Assembly: GCA_049999725.1 (NCBI GenBank)
Contig: JBNGIS010038583.1
Span: 1 to 32,998, forward strand
Length of the DNA stretch: 32,998 bases
DNA from: Haplomitrium mnioides
Taxonomy: Eukaryota; Marchantiophyta; Haplomitriopsida; Calobryales
Direction of reading: 5' to 3'
Shown here: positions 20,989 through 32,204 of the stretch, piece after piece
How positions within the stretch are numbered: the stretch's first letter is position 1
Layout: every line of letters starts with the position of its first letter
Position numbers and translations under genes: made by a program
The notes under the pieces: model-generated
What the model saw: the letters and a program-made list of their open reading frames with translations, nothing else
Databases searched by the model: none
Told to the model about the DNA's origin: nothing

Positions 20989-20999
20989 CCCCCTCCTCC
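20989..20999 (-). other. Polypurine tract of element C
   Basis: The minus strand reads GGAGGAGGGGG, then CTA, then the LTR start TGTGGG. It is equivalent to 119-134 in element A. Confidence 0.8.
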
Positions 21000-22349
21000 A
21001 TTGCGCAACGTCCTCGCAAGCATTCATGAATAATATCACTTTACTCTTGATCCATTAACTCATGTCTCTAACACTTCCCATGTTAAAGTCTGTAACTCCA
21101 ACGATCCATTCTAAAAAATCTTTGAAACTATATAAGGTCCCATCCATCTTACATGGAGTTTCTCTAGGAACCAAAAATAATGACTATCATACAAAAGTAC
21201 TAGATCCCCTTCAAAAATATTCACCTTTTTCAACTTGGAATCATAGCCTTCTTTCCTTTTATTCTGGACTTTTTCAGTTTCAGCTAGAGTTTGAACGCTT
21301 TCTTCCTCCAGCTTGACTAAGTCCATCATCCGCTTCAATAAACTCTCCTCATCTGGCATCCGTTCCTCTTCAACAATCCTAATAGACGGCACCTCCCATT
21401 CTACTGGTACTAAAGAATGAGTACCATAAACCAGATAAAACAGAGTCTGCTTTGTAGTAACTTTCTCCGCTGTTCTATAAGCCCAAAAAGCTGAGTACAG
21501 CTTCTTGTCCCAATTTGATGAGTATGTTGAACAAATCTTTGTCAAAATCTTACACAACAATCCATTAACTCTTTCAGTATGTCCATTCGCTTTTGGATTA
21601 TAAGGTGTTGTCTTCCTAAATTTAATCATATAGGTGTCAGTAAGACGTTGAATCACCTCATTCAGAAAATGAGTTCCTCTGTCACTAACCAACTCCAACG
21701 GACATCCAAACCTTTGGATTATGTTCTCAAACAGAAAGTTAGCAACTTCCACTGCTCCATCTCTACACGTAGCTTTTGCTTCCACCCATTTGGTAGCATA
21801 ATATGTACACACTAATATATATCTATTCTTATAATATCTAGACACTGGTGTAGAAGGTACTACAAAATCAATACCCCATTTCTCAAATGGAGCTAAAGGT
21901 AAAATAGGTGTAAGTGGCCAATGGTTGCTTGCTGTTGGTTTCCCCACTCTTTGACATGGGTCACAACTCTAAATATAGGTCTTCACATCCCTGTACATTG
22001 TAGGCCACCAATACTCTGCCTCATGAATCTTTTCCATTGTGTTCCATATGGCATAATGTCCTCCTACTTCATCATCGTGCAACGCAGCAATCACCCCTTT
22101 AACTTCATCAAGACCTAAACAACATCTCAGAACCTCATCAAGTCCTTTCTTATACAACACTCCTTTATAAATGGTATATGGTGCCACCTTCTGGAAAAAT
22201 ACTGCTTCTTCCTCCTTATTCAACCCAGAAGGTAAAATAGAACTTTCTAAATATATCCAAATTTCTTTATACCAGGGGTTCTCCTCCCCTTCTTTCTCAA
22301 TTGGGAACAGATTTTCATTTGGAAAATTATCATTCAGATCATCTGTCTC
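20998..22349 (-). pseudogene. Integrase of element C
   Basis: Complete integrase order. The zinc finger has LHDDEVGGHYA, EYWWPTMY and SCDPCQRVG. The catalytic core has WGIDFVV, LVSDRGTHF and GHTERVNG. The GPY-like module is KLHVRWMGPYIV. In-frame TAG stops at 21969 (just before SCDPCQ) and 21111 (where element A has Glu in YENGSV) break it. The tail then shows TGA stops and fades out near 21000, next to the polypurine tract. No chromodomain is present. Confidence 0.9.
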
Positions 22350-23582
22350 AGCTGGTCCTGGAATTCTATATTGGAAGTCTACATTCTGATGGGACTTTCC
22401 TAGTCTTACATCTACTTCAAAATCAAATTCTTGGAGTAGCAACATCCGTCTTGCTATCCTTCCAGACAAATCAGGTTTATTCACTAAATACTTTAGTGAA
22501 TTATGATCCACATGAAATACAAATGGATACCCCAATAGGTAGTGTATGAATTTCATGACTGAAAATATCAGTCCCAATGCTTCTCTCTCTATCACTGAAT
22601 AATTCTTCTCAACTACAGTCAACTTCTGACTAACATAATAAATTGGATGGTCTTTCTGACTCAATACACTGCCTATTGCAAAGGCAGAGACATCCACATA
22701 AACATGAAACTTTTTATCCCAATCTGGAGGCTTTAGAACAAGAGCTGTACTAAGTTTCTCTTTTAACATCTCAAAAGCTTTCTAAGCCTCCTCTCCCACT
22801 GAAATACAACATTTTTCTGTAGCAAATCGGTAAGTGGAGTAGCTATCAATGAGTAGTTTTCTATGAATCTTCTATAGTAACATGTAGCTCCCAAAAATTC
22901 TCTCACTTCCGTTACTGTAGTGGGCCTCCTAACTTCCTTTATAATTTTTACTTTGTCCACATCTACTGCTATACCATCCTTGGAAACTCTATGTCCCAAT
23001 AATAATCCTTCATTCATCGCAATGAAACTTTTCTCAGGGTGTAGTTCTAATTGACCCCACCTACATCTCTCAAAACTTTTTCTCAGATGACTAGAATGAT
23101 CCTTCTTCGATCCATACACACAAAAGTCATCCAAAAATATTTCTATGAAATCCCTTAAATACGGTTTAAAGATTTGTGTCATTGCTATCTGAAAAGTAGC
23201 TGGGGCATTACAAAGCCCAAAAGGCATTATATTATAAGCATGTGTTCTCTAATATGTAGTGAAGGTAGTTTTCGGTATCTTCAGGATGGATACTCACCTA
23301 GTTGTAACCAGAGAGTCCATCTAAAAAGGTATAACATTCTGCTCTTGCTACCTGGTCTAGGATAGCATCATTAAATGGTAAAGGATAAAAATCCTTTTTA
23401 GTGGTCTGATTTAATCTCTTAAAATCCTGGCACACTCTAATCTTTCTATTTTTCTTCATGACTATCACTATTGGCGACACCCATTCACTATAAGGTACTG
23501 CATAAATAAAATTGGCAGCCAAGAGTTTATCCAACTCTTCTTTGACTAGCAAAGAGTATTTGGGGTTCATGCGGTACTATCT
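22350..23582 (-). pseudogene. Reverse transcriptase and RNase H of element C
   Basis: RT motifs in order: NFIYAVPYSEWVSP, KIRVCQDFKRLN, YPLPFNDAILD, TFLDGLSGYN, MPFGLCNAPATF, IFLDDFCVYG (catalytic Asp-Asp) and LLGHRVS. RNase H has HVYVDVSAFAIG, YYVSQKL, YSVIEREALGL and FHVDHNSLKY. Lesions: TAG at 23583-23585 and 23577-23579 where A has Gln (RQRQYR); TAG at 23298 where A has Gln (GYNQV). Further lesions are a frameshift near 23262, TAG near 23254 at a conserved Trp, a frameshift near 22790 and TAG at 22782 where A has Gln. Confidence 0.92.
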
Positions 23583-25334
23583 CTATCTGACCGGTACAAC
23601 ACCCTCCTCCAGATAAATCCTATGCTCGCAAAGTTCCGCCGATATGCCCTTTAAATCTTTGTATGACCAAGCAAATACACCTTGAAATTGTGCCAAAAGC
23701 GCTTTATAAAATTGTCTTTCTTCCTCATCTATTTCATTACAGAGAAATAACACCTTTTTAGGATCTCTTGGACTTACTTGTATTGCACTATATTGATGTT
23801 CGCTTACCACAGTATGTGTCATCACCTGCTCCATAATCAGCTCAGGTACTTTCTCCCCTCCACTTGCAAATAATGCAAACATATCCAAGTTGCATTTTTT
23901 TCCATCACTGCGTAAACTCCATTTAATAAATTGTTCATCAGTCCAACCAGAAAAGGTAGGATTACAAACAATCAATTCTTCACAATACTCCTTCGTTAAA
24001 TGAGAAATTGGAGTATCATCCTCCTGTAACCACAATTCTAGATTTTGATCAACTTCTTCTTCAGACTTTGAAATTGACCCATCATATTCTCCAGACTGTT
24101 CTGAGGTATACTCCTCTTCTGTCTGAGTTTCTCCTTGATATGGAGGTTCTCCCCAAGAAAATATTGCCTTGGGTTTAGTTCCAAACCGGATTTCTCTTTT
24201 CCCCCAATCTTCTACTACTTTGGCTTGATACACCCAAGGCTGTCCCAGTAGTACTGGATGTGTCGACCTGGATTCAGGGTTTATGACAGTGTAATCTAAA
24301 ACAAACTCTCTCCCTCCAATCACCGTCCTGACTCCTCTCAACACTCCTATAGGAATCAATCTTCTCTGATCTGCCAATCTTAACACTTGAGGTGTTTTAT
24401 CTAGGTGACTGAATCCCAATGCTTTGATGGTTTCTAGCACCATAATGTTCTTCCGTGATCCACCATCGATTGGTACATTCATTACATTACATTTGTTTAT
24501 TTGTATTTCTACTTTTGGAACTCCATACTCTAGCACCTCCTCTTGAACAGTTCCTGTTGGCAAAAATGACACAAGGACTGACATTTTAGGTAGTTTATAC
24601 CTTCTCTTCTTTGCGCTAGTCAACATCCTTAACTTTTTCCTCTGTGGTGCAGACATTCTCAATATTTGCCCCATTGTCACATTGGCTGGCATTCTCTGTA
24701 CATCCAAAGCCACATTATAATCTAAATCTAATTCATCCACTTTTACTCCTTCGAAAGGTAAGCCAGATCCATCTTTCCTACCTGGATCCTTCCTCATTCT
24801 CTCTTCTTCCCTTTCTCTCTGCTTTTCCAATCTATTTTCGTGGTCCCTCTTCTCTTGAAGTTCTTTCTGCAACTCTTTAGAGACCTCCTTTGAAATATCC
24901 TGGAAATACTTAGGATTATTCCTATTGTACTTAGGATCCTTCTTTTCTTCTATTACTATCTTAGGGTTTCCTCTAACTACTTCACCCCCACTTTGTTTCT
25001 TCTTTTCCTTGCTCTTACTCCTAGTTTTCACGCTGAACAAGGGAATTTCCATTTCTGGTTCCTCCACTAGCATCCGCACCTCTTGTTCAGGTGTTGGTGG
25101 CTCTGCATACTTTACCAACATCTTTGTCGTAGGAGGGGCTGGACATTCTGCTTTTGTGTGCCCGGATTTCTTACAACTCTCGCACAATGGTACATATCCC
25201 ACTGGCCTCCTTGCATGAGGACATGCATTCACATAATGGTCCGGTGCTCCATAATTATAATATGTTGTAGACCTCCTACCAGCTTGTACTGGTACTAATT
25301 GAGTTCTTGGTGTTGCCGCTGGCACCATAGTCGA
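23583..25334 (-). pseudogene. Second Gag zinc-knuckle block, protease and RT linker of element C
   Basis: The longest open frame of the window (about 581 codons, 25328-23583). It starts with a decayed knuckle (YNYGAPDHYVNAC, two Cys now Tyr) and an intact one (CESCKKSGHTKAEC). A Lys/Glu-rich linker follows. The protease has the PIDGGSRKNIM active-site loop (Asp-Gly-Gly), VLRLADQRRLIPIG and HPVLLGQPWVY. An acidic stretch and FQGVFAWSYKDLKG precede RT. It joins the upstream Gag frame across a single TAG (25335-25337) and the RT frame across TAG codons, so gag and pol were probably one continuous frame. Confidence 0.9.
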
Positions 25335-26798
25335 CTAAACTGATGGAACATACGACGTTCCAGACACTTGTTGATATTGGACCCTTTCCACTGGTCTTCC
25401 TCTACCCTGTGCTGCTACATACGCAGGGTACTGCACTAACATAGGATCAATCATTTGGGGTTCTTCCTGAACCCAATACGACGCTTGTACATACATCACA
25501 ATAGGTGGAGGATACTTACATTCTTGTTCCATGTGACCCTCTCTCTTACATCGAGTACACCACACATTACTTCTGAAAGGAGTTGTGGACCTTCTTTTTC
25601 TGGAGCTGGCAGCTTGCTTGATCACAATTTGCTCCATCTTCTTCGTCAACTCGTTCATGTCCTTCTTACCCAATCTGTACTCTCCTTTATTTGATCTTGA
25701 TTTCTTCCTTTCGTCCTCTGAGTCTGAAAAAGATGACGATTGCTCCTCTTCAGATGAACTTGATTCCTCCGCTGAATCTGAACTAGTGCTTTCCTGCACT
25801 TTCTTAGACTTCTTATTTTTCTTTTTCTTACTCTTCTTTTTCTTTTTCCTGCTTTCCTCTTCACTGCTACTGGACTGAGAATCTTTCAACTTCTCCCCCA
25901 GTTCTGCAGTCTCGTACGTCTCCAAAGCTCTAATCGCTTCCTCTAGAGTAGTAGCCCCTGATTGTCGTATATATCGTCCTTCCTTCTTTGACAAACCCTT
26001 CAGATACCACTCCAAGTCCACCATAGGGCTATTCACAATGCCGAGTTTCTGCTGCATTGTCTTGAATCTTTGCGAGTAACTCCTTACTACTTCCTTTTTC
26101 TTTTTCTTGATCGAGGTCAGCTTGGTCAAAATTCTCGTTGAACACACTGCCCCTCTGAACTTTGTCACAAGGGCTGTCCTCAGCTCTGCCCATGTACCAA
26201 AACTTGCTCCCATATTGTCATACCATTCTCTTGCCTTACCTGAAAATGGAGCATCAACCAATCTCAACCAATCTGCATCTGAATCTTCCTGATTAGCTTT
26301 GCTAATGCATTCAAACCTTTTCACCCATGTGTCTACATCATCCTTAGATCTCCCTTTGAAGATTTGGTACTTCACCTTTGTTCGATGACCTCCTGCCGGA
26401 ACTTGATGTGCCATAGCTGATACCGCAGGAAACAGAGTCACAGGTGTCACCCCTGTTCTCAAAACAACACTAGGTTGTGAAGCTCCACTACCTTTAATAC
26501 TACCAGGTGTGGCTGAATTCCTAGAAGAAGAAGAAGAAGTAGAAGTAGAAGAAAGTAAATTTAACTTTGGGAATGATGTTAACCCAATAATTCATCCAAG
26601 AGCAGTAATATCTGTCCACTGAAACTGAGCTAATGGTGACTGAGGCCCAGAAGGTTGAGCTCCCCCTTGTGTAGGTTCATTTCCGCTACCCGCAACTTTC
26701 ACTTCTTTAGACTTTAATTTCAACTCCTCTCATCTCTCTAGGCTTTCTTCTCTCTCTTTTCTTTGTCTCTCTTTATCCTCTTCTAAGATTTCATGCAT
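25335..26798 (-). pseudogene. Gag of element C
   Basis: The probable start is ATG at 26798. The early part has TGA stops at 26730-26732 and 26592-26594 and a Ser run from a GAA/GTA-type microsatellite (26524-26556). The Gag core follows from about 26400: KYQIFKGRSKDDVDTWVKRF, ECISKANQEDSDADW, KAREWYDNMG, then VVRSYSQRFKTM. After it come a very Lys-rich run (25800-25860), an acidic Ser cluster and an intact CCHC knuckle (CTRCKREGHMEQEC). The Lys run could act in nuclear entry or RNA binding; this is inferred from composition. It ends at TAG 25335-25337, which probably replaced CAG. Confidence 0.88.
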
Positions 26799-26974
26799 TC
26801 ACATCTTCTTTTCTCTATTTCTACCCCAAAGAATAGAAAAATACAGAACACAAAAGAAAAAAAAACAAACTTCAACAGAATGTTAAGAACAGAATTTAAT
26901 AGTGGCGAGTAAAACATGTTATTAACATTATTGATGATACTATACCCACTTAAGAGCAAATATTAGAAATTAGA

Positions 26975-26992
26975 TCCCTGGCAACAACACCA
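26975..26992 (-). other. Decayed tRNA-Asp primer binding site (element C)
   Basis: The minus strand reads TGGTGTTGTTGCCAGGGA. Compared with the site in element A it differs at four positions, all C-to-T or G-to-A. The spacer to the LTR (TGTGATTTTT) has the same length and T-run as in A. Confidence 0.75.
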
Positions 26993-27002
26993 AAAAATCA
27001 CA

Positions 27003-28570
27003 TGTCGTAGCACAACAGTGGCACTCCAACCCCAAAAAGAACAATCCGAGATTGAACCACGCAAGATGTATATAGAAATCTGCTCTTAATTCACTTTTAC
27101 CAACTTTCTTGATTCTTTAAAGAGTTCTTAAACTGCACTCTATCGTTTTAGAGATGGACCTCTCTCCACTCTAGGACTGACAACCTTTCTTCACAAAAAC
27201 AAATACTTAAACCACTACTACTACTTACTAGAATAGAACAAAAGCCAAGAATTGCTCAAATTGCATGACTGACACTTCTAGAATAAGAAAGCTACTGTCG
27301 AGACTGATTTAAAAATTGAGCTGAATCAAAGAAATTCACAAGCAACCAGTTACCCAACTTGCTTGAAACTCTCAAACCAACACTCTTGTGCCTACCTTCA
27401 TTACAACACCTCACTTCCTTCAAACTAGATACTCATGCCACTCAAACCCAATATATCCCAGAGCTTGATGCTGAGAACTCAGCTATAGAACGACCCTCCT
27501 GATCTCACATCTACTTGCTTGTGAAATGCCCACCTAGTCTCTAGGCATACACAAATCTGAGCACTCCTTGCTCTATTGCAACCCACCAACCAACATCCAC
27601 TGACTGATTGACCACAGAAGGTTCTCTCCTTAAAAATTTAACAATCTAACACTCCTACAAAAATCTTGAGTAGAACATAACTCAAATCAGATTTACTACT
27701 ACCAAACACCCCATATATCACAATCTGGAACTCAGAGCCCAAACCCACCAGCAAAAGACACTCAAGTACCCCATGACATACTCTTCTTTGATGCAACCTG
27801 ACTGATTTCTTCAACTGGAACCTGCAGAACACTTACCTCTTGGACCTGATCTCAATTCATTGTTCCACACACATATTGCTCCTTCCAATTTTTGCAATTT
27901 TTCCAAGAGCAGGGGAAAAACCTCATAGACAAACAACAATTGATCTTGATTCCTTGAAGCACAAAAATTGTACAACGAGACTAACCAGCAAAACAGGAAC
28001 TCGCCAACTGGCTTGTACCCCCTATCCTGCTCAACTGACAATAACTGTCATTCTAATTCCAATTCAAACTAACTTGCTTCTCTACACGCTAACTTCTTTA
28101 CACTAAGTTTACAATAAGAACTAGCAACTCACAGGTCGTTCTTAAACTAAATAACACTCTTTCACTAACTTACACGGACTTCGCTCGCCATAAGAAAAAA
28201 TTACTAACAATTGTTCTTATACTAACTTTCGAACTTTCACTAACTCTTTTGTTTACTCTCCCTTCAATTCAAACTTTTCGAATTCTTCCAAATAGTCGTT
28301 TTGCCTTTTCAAACTTTTGGTTCGACTTCCACACTGAAACCACAATAAATCACCAATTTGCCATTTAATTTCTCTCCTCGTGCACCTTTCCTTTCGCGCA
28401 AAACACTGATGAGTTGTCGTTTCATATATCACTATTTCTCTTCATCGCTATTTTGCCAATCATCCTTACGTTGATCTCCTCGGAAAGTAACCTTCCTAAC
28501 CGGTGCTCCCCACTTTGTAATCCTAATCAGAACCAAATAAACCGGGGACTCCACTTGGGATCCCCACACG
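27003..28570 (-). repeat. 5' LTR of element C (part matching the 3' LTR)
   Basis: Starts TGTCGTAGCAC next to the primer site. It follows the left LTR from TGTCGTAG to CCCCACACG at about 28570, including the small shared frame near 27811-28041. Similarity stops there. Confidence 0.9.
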
Positions 28571-29460
28571 AATCTTCGATATATTGTCATTCCGAAGAAC
28601 AATACTCTTTGTCTGGCCGAGCTCGTGATAAATTGTCGTTTCAATTCTCTTTCCTTAGTCCCCAATTGGGCTTCCCATCGGATCCCCATTAAGTGGGCTC
28701 CCCACGTAGGGAGGTTGATCGGAACCCATTTCACTAGGGCTCCCCACTTAGGGAGGCTGATCGGAATCTACTTAACTGGGGTTCTCCAATTTTCCGCTAA
28801 GGGTCCGTGGACTGCCTCGTGTCCCTGAATCCCGTGAAGTGCGCCGGGGCTGCCACGTTTCCACAGCGCCCCTTAGACTCTCTCTCGATACGAAATTATG
28901 ATGAGTTGTCGCTTCTCCCTTCCCGCTAGCCTCGCAGTCGTCTTAAGCAGTCCTCCATGCCGCATAACGATGACACGTCGTCTTTTCCTTAGTCGCCGCT
29001 TTGCTTATCCTTTTTTCACCATTAGTTTGGACCCATCGGATCCCCCTTAGCGGATCCCTATTAAGCGGCCCCCCCACGTCGTAAGACGGATCGAAACTCG
29101 CTTAACTGGGTTCCCCACTTAGAGTGGCGCGACCCCGTCGAAGTTTTCGGACCCCTAGGAGCTACCACGTCACCTCTAAAATTCCGTGAAGCATGCTGCC
29201 ACGTTTCCGCATCGCCCCTCGAACTCATGTAACTCCTCTCGTGAATTCCTCCTCGATTATTGCTGGCTCCTTTCTCCATGAATTCCTCCTCGATTGTGGC
29301 TGGCTCCTTTGATCTTTGCCCTTCTCTCCTCGAATCCTTCTGCTGCTCCATTCTTCTGATCTCCCCCTCACCTCTCCTTGAATTCCTCTTGCTCACCCTT
29401 GTCAGCCCTGCATGTGTCCCAAATTGCTGCAAGTTCCTTTGATCCTCATACTAGCCTTCT
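28571..29460 (-). repeat. Unmatched LTR-like sequence right of element C
   Basis: Not similar to the outer part of the left LTR. It carries 41-42 bp degenerate repeats (starts at 28677, 28718 and 28760, reading ATCGGA...CCCCAC...GGGAGG) like those in LTR C (19480-19640) and LTR B (7805-7890). It also has CCACGTTT/CCACGTCA words like LTR D. It may be a chimeric U3 of this LTR or a neighbouring LTR fragment. No terminal CA or target duplication was identified. Confidence 0.5.
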
Positions 29461-29525
29461 TACCTGACTCCTCTGGATTCCATAGGGCTCCTCTTTACAT
29501 TGCAGGATTCATGACATTCACAGGG

Positions 29526-29575
29526 AAAAGCAAAAAAGAAAGGAAGAGAAGGGAAAGGAGGGAGAGGAGAAAGGT
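29526..29575. repeat. Purine-rich low-complexity tract
   Basis: About 50 bases almost entirely A and G on the plus strand (AAAAAAGAAAGGAAGAGAAG and similar). It could be simple-sequence drift or an old polypurine tract. No LTR edge follows it. Confidence 0.6.
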
Positions 29576-29639
29576 GCAAGATTGGCATGACAACAATAAA
29601 ACAATAAAATACAAAGGGATACAAATGACTAATGCAAAC

Positions 29640-31105
29640 TAAAAGAATTTACAAGGCTAGAAGCTTAGTAATCACAAAAAAAGAAAAAACACAAACACCC
29701 CCGGCCGAAAACCCCACTTTTAGATGCAAGACAAGGTAACCATTGTTGAAGAAGACCTAGAGTGCAAGCTTATATAGATCAAACATCTTTTGAGACTTAA
29801 CTTATGGGACAAAGTGAAGGTCCCATGTGAAACGACAAGTGGTTTGGATACCATACCTATTTAATAAAGCTTCATATTCATCCCCAAAGCTACTAAATCA
29901 ACCAAACCTATGCGATGCTCGCCGAACATGCACTAAGTTTCTACTGAAGCACACAATTACTCCCAAACCTGTTTTGAGCACCGAACCTAATTTTTCTTCA
30001 GCACGAGTACAACTATTCTTCAATCGATCAGTTTGTGCAATTGACAAAACCATTTTAAAATCTGAAGACACAGATCTGATCGCCTACTCCGTGTGATTCT
30101 TTCAAGATTGATTTGGCTAGATATGGTCGAAAAATAAAATTGAACATGGTGCTATAGATTCTGCCTTTTGCATGTTACTCCCGATAACAATACTACTATG
30201 CTATCAGAGTGATTCTTTATAGAAGACAATGATCAATACTCATTCAATAAAGCTAGAATATTGGAGAATCATCAAGAAACACATCATCATTGAAGTGTGT
30301 ATACTTTTTTCAGTCATTTCAATTGTGTTCGGTCCAACTATTCTAATTTCAAGTCATCTGGCTTGATCAAATTGGAAACTAGCATATCTTTCTAACTGAT
30401 CTTCTAGATTGTTCTACATATTGGAGTCACATTTGGATATAATTTCACACCTGATCACCCAATTTTTACATTCTGATACATTCATACTCTGTTTTTCATT
30501 TGACAGACACTGCATTCTAGAAAACCTGACAAAATTTGATACACATACTTTTTCAAGGATCTATGATATTTACAACTACTTTGTAAGCAAAGCTAAGTCT
30601 ATAAGTGTAAAAAGATTAGTTGTTTCTTTATCTATACTTCCGATGCTAATTTCTACATAGTACAATTTTACTGTCACACCTGTAAGAGGAAACTGACTAG
30701 TTGTCTCAACAATCTATTGAGATTTTTAGAAGGCCTCTAGACCACAACTAGTCCACAGTGTTCTCTCACCATTACAGGGTATTTTTAGACATTATATTCA
30801 ACAAGTTATGAACAATATATATCCTGTATCTAGAAGCTGAGACTACATCAACCTCTCAAATATTGTGGAGATATATATGAGACATGTTGCTAACATTCCT
30901 ACCTGTTTTGTGCAAGATCAGAAGATCCAACCCTTGCCTACAGCAAGAAGAACAAGGAACATACTTCACATATAACTTTCGTTATACAAACCAATTTTAT
31001 CTGTTGTTCAGAGAGTTGCAAAGAGTTTAACATTTTGGTTTTTTTGCATTTTGATAAATCTGTCATTTATCTTTCAACCCTCAAAACTCTTGTTGCATTC
31101 CAAAA
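29640..31105. other. Stretch without recognised genes
   Basis: AT-rich sequence with only short, unconvincing open frames. The one item of note is TGCTATCAGAGT at 30199-30210, which resembles the initiator-Met primer site of Ty1/copia elements (TGGTATCAGAGC, two mismatches). If real, the copia LTR would end just before it, but no second LTR is present to test this. Confidence 0.4.
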
Positions 31106-32159
31106 ATGGAAAATTTAAACTTTAAATACTTGACCATTGAAAGAGACAACTATCTCTCATGGTGACTGGATGCAGCAGCCCATCTGGTTTCTAAGGGATT
31201 GGAAACCACAATCCTTACAAATGAGGGTATAACAATACAATAGAAAGCCCAGGCCTTGGTCTTCTTGAGGCATCATCTTTCTGACTCTCTCAAAATTCAG
31301 TACCTGAATGAGAGTAATCCCGTAATTCTCTGGGATAATTTGAAAGAAAGATTAGACCATACAAAACAATTCATCTGCCTAAAGCAAGGCATAACTGGGT
31401 CAATCTAAGAGTTCAAGATTTTTCTTCCATATCTAGTTATAACAGTGAGTTGTTCAGAATAACATCTCAATTAACATTATGTGGACATCTTGTTTCTCAA
31501 GAAGAACAAATTGACAAAACACTATCCACATTCCACACAGCCAACATGATACTATCTGCTCAGTACAGATATATGAATTTTTCTACTTATTATGAACTTA
31601 TAGCTTATTTACTGTTAGCAGAGAAACATCAAGATTTACTGATGAAGAATTCAAAAGTAAGACCCCCATGTACCCTACCTCAAACTCTTGCACCTAAAGC
31701 ACATTATTCCAAGCCAACAAACAATAAAGGCATGTCTAGAACAGGGGCCAAATTTGGTTTCTTTAAATAGAATTCTCAAGGAGATAAAGCAACTATGAAT
31801 GGCAAGAATAAGCAAATTAGGGGTAGAAGAAGGGGCAAGGGCAACTTTGCGCATTTTATCAAAGAGGAAGAAGAGGAGGCAAGAATTCATATAATAATAT
31901 AAATTAGCCATCCTCGAGTAACACAAGAGGACCAATTGTTTGCAATAGATGTGGGACCATGGGGCATACGAGTAAAGTTTGTAGAATCCCAGCTCACCTA
32001 GTCGCACTTTATGCCAAAGACAAAAACCAAAAAGCTACAACAGAGAATCATGGTGTCTTTATGGAACAAACCGATACCCTTAGCTACTATATTGATAATG
32101 AAGAGGATCTGAATATACCAGAGACGAATATGATTCAGTGTCCTATTTTACCAAGTTGA
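31106..32159 (+). pseudogene. Ty1/copia Gag fragment
   Basis: A decayed UBN2-type (copia) Gag on the plus strand. It starts at ATG 31106 (MENLNFKYLTIERDNYLSW) and is cut by TGA near 31160 and TAG near 31241. It shifts frame near 31400 and continues with SELFRITSQLTLCGHLVSQ and YYELIAYLLLAEKHQDLLMK. After another stop (31768) and frameshift, an intact zinc knuckle CNRCGTMGHTSKVC (31941-31982) appears. The opposite orientation and different superfamily show that it is independent of the Ty3 elements. Confidence 0.82.
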
Positions 32160-32204
32160 TGCCCTCACACCAAAAGGTGACCACTATAATGGGCAGCAAT
32201 TAGA

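Larger units (their letters stand above)
17946..28570 (-). mobile_element. Element C: Ty3/gypsy LTR retrotransposon
   Basis: Minus-strand element with left (3') LTR 17946-20985, polypurine tract, a 6.02-kb internal region (20986-27002) holding gag-pol, a decayed primer site, and a right (5') LTR beginning at 27003. The domain order is gag, protease, RT, RNase H, integrase, with no chromodomain. It is clearly related to element A in every domain, but much diverged. All genes are broken. The right edge is given as the end of similarity to the left LTR; the true edge is probably near 29,460 but could not be fixed, and I could not find a copy of the left flank TCGGC on the right. Confidence 0.88.

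Noticed and set aside
25585-25878. Plus-strand frame rich in Ser, Phe and Leu
   Set aside because: It is the complement of the Lys- and Ser/Glu-rich part of the element C Gag.
20986-26798. Reassignment of TAG to Gln because most stops in element C are TAG
   Set aside because: TGA stops and frameshifts are also present, neighbouring elements show other stops, and methylation-driven CAG-to-TAG change explains it.
30409-30660. Plus-strand 83-codon frame upstream of the copia fragment
   Set aside because: AT-rich, no copia or host similarity recognised, and in the expected leader/LTR zone.
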